Origin: Dolomedes plantarius
Taxonomy: Eukaryota; Arthropoda; Arachnida; Araneae; Dolomedidae
Assembly: GCA_907164885.2 (NCBI GenBank)
Contig: OU015501.1
Location: forward strand, 59,677,619-59,741,618
DNA length: 64,000 bases
Reading direction: 5' to 3'
Shown here piece after piece: positions 32,244-42,200 of this stretch. The position numbers were made by a program, and so were the translations under genes. The notes under the pieces are model-generated. The model had not been told where the DNA came from and ran no database searches. It saw only the letters and a list, made by a program, of their open reading frames with translations. Position 1 is the stretch's first letter. Each line of letters opens with the position of its first letter.

Positions 32244-33067
32244 TAGTGATGCGACATCGATAACAAAATATCGATGTTTTGAAACATCGATATTCAATAT
32301 TAAAACATCGATGCTAATAAAACATCGCCCAAAAACCATCGATGTTTTTAAATATCGATGTTTTAGAACATCCATTTTTTAAAACTGGTTTAGTAATCTC
32401 TAACGTTAATGTTACTTCCGTTAGTCGTGGGGGGAGGGGGTGATTTAATTTTACTCTCTGATTGGGCAGGCACAAATGACAAAAACTTGGTTGCTTTGGG
32501 CTACATTGATGACTCAAAATTCTCGTTGTAAATACCGCCATGTTTTGCCTCCAAATGTCCAGATAAATTCGTGGTATTGCCAGAAGTTTTGAGGGACTTA
32601 AGGCAAATATTGCATTTCGCCAATTTGTCAGAGGTTTTGCAAAAATATTTCCAAAAGGTACTTTTGGGAGGTATCTTACTAATAATATTAACGTCAACTT
32701 ATATAAAACCAGAACAAAACAAAAACTTAAATGGATACACTCGTGTATATACTATTTGTAAAATAAAACCCCATGGAAGGTTCTGGAGTGTCAGGAACAT
32801 TCCAAGCGCTCTGATTGGTTCATTGGTTGGTAATTGCCATTTGTCTGTTTGCTAAGGAATCATTCCCCCTTTTGTATTCGTCCTTTTCAGAATTCAGACT
32901 TACATTTACTGAGTGTGAAAATTATGCTACGTGGTAATTTTTTTTATTATTACGGTACTTTTTCATTTAAAAAAACATCGAGACAACGTAAAACATCGAT
33001 GTTAAAAAAAACATCGGCTTCAATAAATCGATGTTTTGAAAACATCGACATCGATGTCGCATCCCTA
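32244..33067 (-). mobile_element. Non-autonomous hAT element nested in Tc1, perfect 8-bp TSD
   Basis: The ends are TAGTGATGCGACATCGAT and its imperfect complement ATCGATGTCGCATCCCTA. The flanking duplications GGCTGTTT at 32236-32243 and 33068-33075 are identical. The interior is rich in repeated ATCGATGTTTT motifs near both ends, probably transposase-binding subterminal repeats. The - strand keeps a BED zinc-finger remnant. No catalytic domain is present, so it would need a transposase in trans. Confidence 0.92.
32500..32690 (-). pseudogene. BED-type zinc finger remnant of a hAT transposase
   Basis: On the - strand the reading SKIPPKSTFWKYFCKTSD is followed by LAKCNICLKSL and TTNLSGHLEAKHG. 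It fits the BED pattern of an aromatic W..F, then C-x2-C, then H-x4-H, which is the N-terminal DNA-binding finger of hAT transposases. It stays open for about 60 codons; the RNase-H-like domain is gone. The annotated-length ORF on this strand at 32314-32697 is a different frame and is not the real one. Confidence 0.8.
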
Positions 33068-33559
33068 GGCTGTTTGGAAATGCTCCAAAGAGCATCTTTT
33101 TTGTTTTCTTCTTTTTCCATGTGGCGAAATCTGTACCATTTTGCATAATAAATAATGCACAGTATCTCTACTAAATATGTATTAAGTTTCCCTTCTTCAA
33201 TCAATGTTTATCATGAATTATTCCGAAAAATGTGACTGTTCCTTAGCTATTGTCAAGCAGAGTATAATAAAGGGGAAAAGGCACACTTGCCAGAACTTAC
33301 AAGCATCACTTTCGTCTAATTTTATTTCAAAAACATAGTCTCCGAACTCTTTGAAGCTTCCTCATATTTTACGGTGTAATAGAATTTCTTGTTAAGCTTT
33401 TGGATGTCTCTAGAAATTATTCATAGATCTTCGGGGCGCAGTGCGAAGAAAGCTGTGGGAAAAATCTAAGTATAATTATTTCCGATGAGATACAATACAT
33501 AGCTGCAATCATATGTTAGCTGCATACAAGCCGAAACATCAGCGGACATCCATATATAT

Positions 33560-34080
33560 ATTTCCTATGGTGTTAGTTTTTGAACTTTAAAGGACCAGAA
33601 GGTCTTGGAGACTGAATTTTTACTCACCACAAGGCAGCCCAATGGATAAGTTCGGGTTTTACAGCTGCCCGAAGAAAATTTACCGCGATTTGTACAGAAC
33701 CAATGTGTTCCAAGTATAAAGTGGGGATCTTTAATGGATTTGAGCTGCATTATTTCTTTGGCTCTGATTGACCCTGAATCACTGTCTTTTGCATGTGGAT
33801 CCATAACGTATACTTTGTTTGAAAATCTAGTATATTTCTGTGGTTTTTAATCTGAGGTAGAACTTGGTTGGGAATAGGATCCTTTTTCAGCGTGAACTTA
33901 CTCCATCCACATTGTAGGGTGTATGGACGACCGGTTATAGTTCGGCTAACCATATCTGTGTTACATAGAGCAGATTTAGTCCGTACTGGAACGTCGAATG
34001 AGATCTCAAACCGCAAATGCCTGCTTTCGGAGCCAATCAGGATGTGGTTTCAGAGGAGGAATGCAAGATTATTCCCTTTT
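33560..34080 (-). other. Unassigned region with a patchy - strand open frame
   Basis: Two overlapping - strand frames read through about 500 bp without a recognisable domain (CGWSKFTLKKDPIPNQVLPQ near 33890). The codon pattern is not convincing. It may be an old pseudogene fragment. Confidence 0.2.
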
Positions 34081-34304
34081 AGAAATCTGATATGTCTTAT
34101 TTCGGATCTGTCTCTGATGGATTACTGCAGTCTTATAATCGGAAAAATGGAATAACTAAAATCCAAGACTGTAACTAAGTTCAGTTAAAAATCAGATACA
34201 TGGAAACATGTATCAGTGTTGTCTATACATCAGATTGAGGAAGTTACAAAATTCGAATTAATATATAAGGCACGGATGTAGCACTGGTTACAGAAGTGTA
34301 ACGT

Positions 34305-34620
34305 AGGGGCGCGGTGGCCCAGTTGGCAAAGGTAGCGAGCCAGTCATATAAACGTCTCTGGTTCGATGCCGGTCACTGACAAATCCACCGCCGTGTTCAC
34401 TAATGGTGGCCAGGGCACCTAAAATATGTCGTTGCTGCAATGTCGTCCAAGTTCTCACATTTCCCTCTGGAGGTGCGGGGTCAAGTGTTCTGGTCTCGTC
34501 ACTTGACTCAGTTCAAAATTACGGGACCGGTCCAAGGGGGGTGGGGGTGGGGGGTGGGTAATGCTGGTCCACCTATACGGTACTCCCAGAAAAGTGGCCA
34601 GCAAAACCACGGTGTCATAT
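34305..34620 (+). repeat. tRNA-derived SINE (family A), full head
   Basis: GGGGCGCGGTGGCCCAGTTGG starts the tRNA-like head. TGGCCCAGTTGG (34315-34326) fits the Pol III A-box and GGTTCGATGCC (34360-34370) the B-box. The tail (CTCTGGAGGTGCGGGGTCAA, then ACGGGACCGG and CCACCTATACGG) recurs inverted at 49445-49605. Confidence 0.85.
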
Positions 34621-34625
34621 GACGG

Positions 34626-35327
34626 TAATGTCCAAAAAGCCGTCTGTCAAGAAAAGGATCCTAAACTGGGCATACATCTTCACAAGAATATATTGGTTGT
34701 TAGATTACAAATATTTATCTAGTTGGAAATTAGTAGTAATACCAAGAAAGGAAAAATGCCATATTTTCCAATAAGTGTTCGTATAAGAATGTATAAAATA
34801 TATCATCTAAAAACTGTATGAATCTTTCTATATTATAAAAAAACTTTCTTTAGTAGTACATATATTTTTTTACACTTTAGAATTCATATGAAATTGTGTT
34901 ATGAGAATTAGAATATTCCAAGTAATATTAGGATTTCGAGATAAGGTGATTTATTTTCTCTTCACTTTTGCGTATACTATTCTGACTTTTGGTGAGTTTA
35001 GCAGGGTTCAAAATTTATGTGCGTCTGTTCCATTTTGTAACATTTGATAAAACGTCAACATTAAAAGTAGTTTTAACTGAAATTTTAAGAGAAAAATCAC
35101 ATGGTATATTCTAGCTTTGATTTTTACAAAACCTGTACATCGTTAAATCGCATCTTACAAGTTTATCTGTTGAGGAAACAGCTGCAGGCAGTCTATTGTT
35201 CTATTGTCTGGTATCTTTTGGAGCTGGTTTTAGTTCCAGATCAGCGCAAAGTTACTGGTTTCAATAGATTTGGAATATAGCAAGGTTAATACATAAGATA
35301 ATACATAAGGTTAATAGATAAGTTTAT
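34626..35327. other. Intergenic, nothing identified
   Basis: AT-rich sequence with no gene, TIR or Pol III box recognised. Confidence 0.4.
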
Positions 35328-35479
35328 CAGTGGCATAGCGAGCATAACTGGCGCCCGGGGTACGATACCTTTTTTGGCTCCCCCCCCCCCCGAAAAATAT
35401 ATAGACCCTATATTAGCACCCCTCTGCGAGTGGCGCCAGGGGCAGGAGAGATCCCCTTCCCCCCCTCTCTACGCCACTT
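35328..35479. mobile_element. 152-bp hAT-type MITE, perfect 8-bp TSD
   Basis: It begins CAGTGGCATAGCGAG and ends CTCTCTACGCCACTT, an imperfect TIR. It is flanked by AAGTTTAT at 35320-35327 and 35480-35487. The inner TIR contains GGCGCC on both arms (35350 and 35432). It is too short to code. Confidence 0.9.
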
Positions 35480-36317
35480 AAGTTTATAGGCACGAACAAT
35501 TTGAAAGAAAGGCTTTTTTTTTCCTGATCACTTAGCAAAACAGTGGATACTTGCAGTCTAGTCTCTGTAATTCCATGCCTCATAAAAGTTGACGGAGGAG
35601 TGTAGTTTCAACGCTGTAATAGATTTATCTGTATAGGCCGAGAACTCGTCCTAACTGGAATGGTTATTACTTTTAACAGACTCCACCCGTGGGCATATCC
35701 GTCAACTGTGAGCCACGTCCGTTCTTCATTTTGTAGGCGTTAGTCAAGAACTCGGTAAGTCGGTAACATCTTTATATTATCAAAATAGTAACTCTTATCA
35801 TTAATCATATTTTTTTTCACTTATGGGACTTCAAATTAAAGATTAAAATACTTCGCTTTAAAATTATGTAAGAAAACGTTCTTAAAAAAATAAATAAAAA
35901 ATTAAAATGCATATTTGGGGTCTAAATTCGAGCTAAATTTACAAACATGGCTCTTGTTACAAACTTACTTTTACATCTATTTCCACAGCAGCGTCAAGTT
36001 TTTAAACTTACCATGATACAAATCTTATGGATTATATAGTTGGAATAAAAAAAAGAGTCTTGTAATATTTCAAACGTAATTAAGTTTGAAACGTTAACCC
36101 CACGGACTTTAATTCTCAAATTTTTGAAACAGAGAAACAAAAACATCCTGCACGCTAAACATTTTGAATTCCGTACGAATTATCGTGGTTTATGTTATTT
36201 TTACATGACACCAAGTAAAAATCTATAAGATTGACTCTTCTGAAAAACAAAGGTTCGATATCGGATGAACTGAAAGTCACACATATTTAACAGCAGTGAC
36301 TTTTTGACTGATAATTA

Positions 36318-36688
36318 CACAGTGTGTACATAAATGAATATCCCATCTTTGCAGGGCTATTGAAAGAAAACTAAACAAAGTACCAACTTTTTTTTTCTGG
36401 GGTTACATCAAACATAATGTGTTTGTTCCACCGCTATCAAATGACGTTAACGAACTTAAGACACGCATATCTGCAGCCTTTCAATGCTGAAAAGAGTGTG
36501 GGATGAGTTATCGTACCACCTTGATATCCTTCATGTTACTAAAGGGGCTCACATTGAACACTTATAACTGTGTCGAATTTAAACTTTCAACTGTTATTTT
36601 TGATTTCCGATGAACAACAAGTTTGTACTTTGCAGGGCTATTGAAAGAAAACTAAACAAAGTTGGGATATTCATTTATGTACACACTG
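36318..36688. mobile_element. 371-bp TA-flanked MITE
   Basis: The left arm GTGTGTACATAAATGAATAT (36322 onward) is the reverse complement of ATATTCATTTATGTACACAC near the right end. TA dinucleotides flank it at 36316-36317 and 36689-36690. Inside, a 34-bp segment starting CTTTGCAGGGCTATTGAAAG occurs twice in direct orientation, beside each arm. A Tc1/mariner origin is likely. Confidence 0.8.
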
Positions 36689-36690
36689 TA

Positions 36691-38311
36691 CTTCAGGAAA
36701 TAAATTTTTCTCTTTCTTTCCTAAACTTTGTAACTATTATACGACTGACTGAAATTTTATCTGGACAGTCATTGAACATTAAAACTTTTCAGAATTAAGG
36801 AGAAATGCATGGTTAAAAAAAATAAAACAGCCCCACTAAAACCACGAGGGATAGTTTTACCGCTTTGTTCATCTGGGTGGCGTTTCACCACAACAATGTA
36901 GGCTAAATAATACCGTGTTTGGTAAAAAGATTAATCTATGAAAATGAGTCACATTTATGTTACGTGTTGGGAAAATCACGCACTGGTTAAGTAGAACTCG
37001 CGACGTAAGAACGACATCCGAGAATCCCTTGTTCCGTTCGATAGCTACTTGGATACAGATTCTACCAATTATCAGTTTTGCATCAAACCCTTATTACGTT
37101 TCTTTTCCTTACCCCATATACTATCATTTTAAAAACTTCATAGCAGGATGAAATTTTACATGCTCGCCAGTTCCAATAATTTTTTTTTTTTTTAATTGCA
37201 TATTTAAAAGGAAAATCTTTTCAATAGCACAATACGCATTTTGTTGAAGATCTTTTTTGCCAACAAAGGTCATTGGAAATTAATCTATTCTAGTTTTTAA
37301 ACTTTTTTACCTCGTTTGATGCCAAGGGAAGTTATTTTTTCAGAACATTTAATAAATAATGGGTAACGTAAGCGCCTGAAACTTCAGATAATAGTGCTTT
37401 AGAAACCACAGTATAAAATTGTGAAATTCAAAAGTTTTGAAATTTATACAGAGGTTATCCATACAAACGTATTTCAATAGGTAAAATTGTTTTTTCAGAA
37501 AAAGGTTTAATAAATAGAAAATATACATATAGTACCATACAAATACAATCACATTTTTAAAAAGAATTTTATATCCAAAACTTTAATTGGAGATGATTTC
37601 TCAGCGTCTTGTATAAAAATCCGTAATCAGTTATTAAAAAAATATGTTTAAAAAATAATTTAAGTCAAAATTTATCCTAAGGCACATTTAAAAATACTTC
37701 GCGACTCATGCCTTTCGTTTAAAATTTAAAAAAAAGGATGTGAAAAATTTACACAAATTGTAGCTGAAGCACCATAAACATATTTATGCTTTTCAATACC
37801 AATTTAAAGTTTTGGTACATGAATTCGGATACCGGCTGCAGTTTTAACATACAAGATGAAAGCACCGACTCTACAAGCAGCGATTAGAGACGGTTACACA
37901 TTTAAATATACATAAAATCTTACTTAAACATATTACGAACATTACAAAACAAGAAAGAAAAAACTGCTTACAAAATATGTCGATTTTCATAATCAATCAA
38001 AAGGTCTCTAGAACAAAATATCACATAAGGCCTCTAGTAAGTTGGAATTTCAAATGTCCAAGACAGAAACTCCATTGCTATTTACCATACGAAATTTCAA
38101 AGGATACCACTTGGTGAAAAGGCGAGGTCATCTGGTTTTTTAAGTCTCTCCTCGAGGAAATTCTTAAGAGAAAGCTTTCTTTCGATTGTCTTTAGGATGT
38201 CAGATTCATACTAATCAGGCGTAAAGCACTGAGTACTCGACGGATGAAAGGAAGTTATCCTTATGGCAGATTTAAGATGCATGAGAAGGAAAAGGATTTT
38301 AATTTCAATAG
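36691..38311. other. Downstream flank of the monooxygenase gene
   Basis: AT-rich. It should contain the 3' UTR of the - strand monooxygenase, but I could not choose a poly(A) site. No other gene is seen. Confidence 0.35.
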
Positions 38312-39223
38312 CTACGTGTTAACAAATGCCTGACGAGCTTCATATCGTGTCCTCAAAGGTGCTAGGACTCTCTCTTTGTAGCTAAGGATAGCATCACGAG
38401 CCCCATTCCATTCATGAGGCCCTTCTAATCTATATTGATAAGGAAGACATGGTCCGACAACACAAGCCCATGAAAGCTTAGGATCTCGTAGGAACATCTT
38501 TCGGAAATTCGGCTTGGCACCAATTAACTCGGCCAACTCGTCCATGTAAGGGATAGCATACACTTGCATACAATTTCTTGCAGTGGAATGAAGAAGTTTA
38601 GTTTCCTTTTCAGTATTTAATGTGATATCATTAATGATATCGCCCTTATCAGGAAAAGACACTTTATTGTTCAAAACGCTGGCGAACCATCTAGCTTGCA
38701 TTTCACACACTGGGAGGACACCACCAAATACTTGAGTCATACCAATGATTGCCATAGAAGGCACAGATAAATGTGGAGGGAAGACATGTTTGAATAGTGG
38801 CACATGATCTCCTATGACTTGAAAAATTATATCATTCAGAAAAGGAACTTTTAATTGGTAACCTGTAGCCATTATAACGACATCGATAATTGTACAGTCA
38901 CTATCTCCGCGGAATACTACTCCCTTTTCCGTGAAATGTTTTACTGCCCCCTTCAAAACTATATCACCACTCAATATTTTGCTTGCAAGATGATCATTGA
39001 TAGTTGGACGTTTAGTGAGGAATCGATGTGGCGGTTTCAAGTGGTATGTATTATGATTGAAATTTTTGTTCACTTGTTTTTCCATGAACCAAAACACTAT
39101 TTTCCGAGGCAGTTTTTGGAATGCTGTGCTGACAATTCTTCTGTTATAGTTTAAGTCCGCCGGTAATCCTTTTGGCCCCGGCCTTTGTACGACCCACGTT
39201 CCTTGCCTGGAGCTTAAATAAAC
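38312..39223 (-). CDS. FMO: FMO exon 2
   Basis: It starts VYLSSRQGTWVVQRPGPKG after the acceptor at 39224-39226 and ends at TAG 38312. It carries the ATGY motif and the C-terminal half of the fold (EGPHEWNGARDAILSYKERV), equivalent to the GP-KWPGARNAI region of human FMOs. Readings upstream of 39223 are intron. Confidence 0.94.
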   Translation of the reverse strand, partial: VYLSSRQGTWVVQRPGPKGLPADLNYNRRIVSTAFQKLPRKIVFWFMEKQVNKNFNHNTYHLKPPHRFLTKRPTINDHLASKILSGDIVLKGAVKHFTEKGVVFRGDSDCTIIDVVIMATGYQLKVPFLNDIIFQVIGDHVPLFKHVFPPHLSVPSMAIIGMTQVFGGVLPVCEMQARWFASVLNNKVSFPDKGDIINDITLNTEKETKLLHSTARNCMQVYAIPYMDELAELIGAKPNFRKMFLRDPKLSWACVVGPCLPYQYRLEGPHEWNGARDAILSYKERVLAPLRTRYEARQAFVNT

Positions 39224-42200
39224 CTGTAAAAGAAAAGACATTTCTGGAATTAAAAAAAAATCTTTACATATGCTGAATATTTAGGGAAACGAAGAAACTA
39301 TCGTTCTGTAAATTTACAACCAAAAAAAGAGTGAACACGCACACCAACAAACACAAATAGAGATAGTGGTCGCTTTTCAAAATATTTAAGGCATACATCA
39401 TCGCTGTGTTTAGAGCTGCCAACATTATATAGTGGTTAGTGTCTCGAGCTCCCACAAAGCGGGCTCGGATCCTGGATAAGGTGTGGACGTTCCTGTACTG
39501 TCCCCTCATAAAGAGCAATATTGATTCGCTTATATGGTGCTCCCATAATAAAGTAGCTGATAAATTCGTAGTATAGAAGGTTCTACATGAAGGGTACATG
39601 TCTTTATGACAAAGTACCGAAAAAAAAAATCTCGATAAAAAAAAAAACCCTTGAATACTGAGTACCAGGGACACGTAACACTACCGAAGAATCGAACTTG
39701 CGAGTCCTAAAATTAGTCTTTAAACAAATTTTACAAGCCAACCGTAAAGTATTTTTTTTTCCTATCTCAAAACCTTAAAAAGATCTTTGAAATCAGTCTA
39801 TCAGCCTGATATCACCGTATTGTATCTTATATCATCCTCTTATATCATCTGCAAATCAACAAAAGAGATTACACTTTGCAAAGTGTACATAAAAAGGATA
39901 TAAACAAACATTTGGATAAGCAGAGCTTTTCACCTCGATGAAAAGAACCTTTTATATACTCGTCTGCGATGGTTATGATAAAATTTGGAGATGTAATTAA
40001 TGGATTGGGGTTATAAACGACAGCTTTCATTTTTAGGGAAATGGTTTCCACAGAAAATAAGATATATTAGAATATAATGCGAGATAATATGCAATAAGCG
40101 GACAACAGTTTTAAATTCAGAAATTATTGGCTTTCTCTACAACAGGGGTGTCCAACCCGCGGCCCGTGGGTCGCATGCGGCCCAAAGCAAGTATTAGTGC
40201 GGCCCAGAAAGAGAGCTCAAAGCGAAAAAAAAATATCAATAGACCACCTCGACGATGATGGCAGGCGGCCATTACAGATCCCGCTTTGTTCATTCAACAA
40301 ATCGACAATGCATCATTTGAAATATCTTTAACTCTACAAAATTCTGTATGTAATTCTGTATATTAATTTCATTACAAAAATGAAATATGAAGTTTTTACA
40401 GATTTAATATTTCATATTTCTAATGATATTAAAATTAGTATGCACAAGTGTGAAGCACACTAAGAGTCAAATTGGAACCAAAATATCGACTGAACATCTT
40501 AAGAACTCAGAATTGAGACCACTTCAATTCACCCTGATATTGATGCAATAGTTTCTCAAATTCAATGACAAATATCACAATTTATTTTATGACGGCTATA
40601 GTTATCTTTAATAAAATTTATAATGAAATAAATATAACTATATATTATACTTTTTTTTACTCATCAACTATTTTTAATGTTAGGTATATTTTTGTGCGGT
40701 CTAAAACAATTAGTCTTCTTTCAATGTGGCCCAAGGAATCTAAAAGGTTGGACACCCCTGCTCTACAAGATTCTGATCCTAAACATGGGATTTCGATTGT
40801 AAAGATGCGCCTTTTATATCATGTACCGAATCAAATCCATTCGTCTCCGGAAACACAATTCAGTTGATATTGAAATGAAGAGACGTGTCAAAAAAATTCA
40901 TTGTAAGTTGTTTGGAGAAGGTTCGGAACGAAATTACACGGTATATTACTGAAAATCTTGTTTCTTAACAATTTAAAAGTTTGCAAGCTATTACAGAATC
41001 AAAAAGAAATCAAAATACTAGCATAACTTAGAAAAGCAGTATTCAAAGTTTTTTTTCGCGCTTCTAACATGAATGGTATCAAGACTTTCGTGAGATATGT
41101 ATTGAATGCATAGTTGTTTTACCAATAAATATTTCCCACATCGCGCTGCTTCTGTTGTAATGGTTTTGCATTGAGTGTGTAGACTATTGGGAACTGAGTG
41201 TAAATTCGTCGAAACCGGTTGTCGCAGTTAATAATGCCCGCTGACGGAATAAATCATAACCAGGTTTGTTGAAGGCTGCAGGGAGAAGATATGGGGCTCC
41301 TGTTTAGCACACGCTTACTGGGCACAACTAGGGCGACTTTTAGCCCAGTGCCACCAGAATTTTGACCATGTAACCCTAGGCGCGACATCTGGTGGACTCT
41401 TACATTCCTCCCCCGGCTACAAACCACATGGAGGGGCTTTCCGGCCTACAGATCTAACGTACCCATACCCGACTAAGAGCCTGTTCACATGGAATCCGTC
41501 GGCGTTAACATTACTCGTATTGAAATATATTTAATCAATAACAAACCTCCAAACGATTAGCAATGAAATTGTTAAGGCCTGTGATTGGTTTAAAATATAT
41601 CAATACGAGTAACGCTGACGCTGACGGATGCTATGTGAACAGGCCCTCAGACGCGAGAGAATTCAGTGCCGCTCGTTGGGATTCGATCCGATTACCCTAA
41701 ATGCCGAATTTAAACGTGCTAATCACTTAGTTGCCCTGAGCGGTAAAAACCCGTAATACAATTTTAATAGAGGTATACAAAAACATGCATATTGTTTTAC
41801 AATATTTGACATTAACTTTCCCATTCATTTAAACATACAATGTTACAAGACTAACACACAGGTTCCGGATGAAAAATAAAAGCTATAAGCATCTATGCCA
41901 ACCGTGGGACTCCCACTCGTACATCCTGGTATCGAATACCAGCTGAATACTAGGGAATATTATGGCCTGAATTTCTCTCTGAAATAATTTTTACCATCTT
42001 AAAAATTGCTCTTGCCTCCTTTTATTTTGCTCTTCTCTTCATCTTTTTCATCTTTTGCGTATATATATCTCCATTTCAGTTACGTTAATTGCTGGAAGCA
42101 TCCTTATTTTTACTGTTATAACCTTTCACTGCATTACCATTCGCTATTTCTCAATTTTAATGATGTTAAGAACTTATGGCAAATTTATGCTATAGATTTT

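Larger units (their letters stand above)
30925..33262 (+). mobile_element. Tc1 transposon interrupted by a hAT element
   Basis: Its terminal inverted repeats are CACTGCTTGACAATTGCTAA at 30925 and the reverse complement of ...GTCAAGCAGAG ending at 33262, each next to TA (30923-30924 and 33263-33264). The 2338-bp span drops to 1506 bp once the hAT insertion (824 bp plus one 8-bp duplication) is removed, a normal Tc1 size. The transposase gene (31177-32190) is decayed. Confidence 0.93.

Noticed and set aside
32314..32697. 127-codon - strand open frame in the nested hAT
   Set aside because: The frame that matches the BED finger is a different one; this frame has no domain.
39264..39674. 136-codon - strand open frame in the FMO intron
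   Set aside because: It spans a tRNA-derived SINE and has no protein family signal.
41880..41960. Another B-box-like sequence (GGTATCGAATACC)
   Set aside because: It is palindromic by itself and lacks a convincing A-box or repeat partner in the window.
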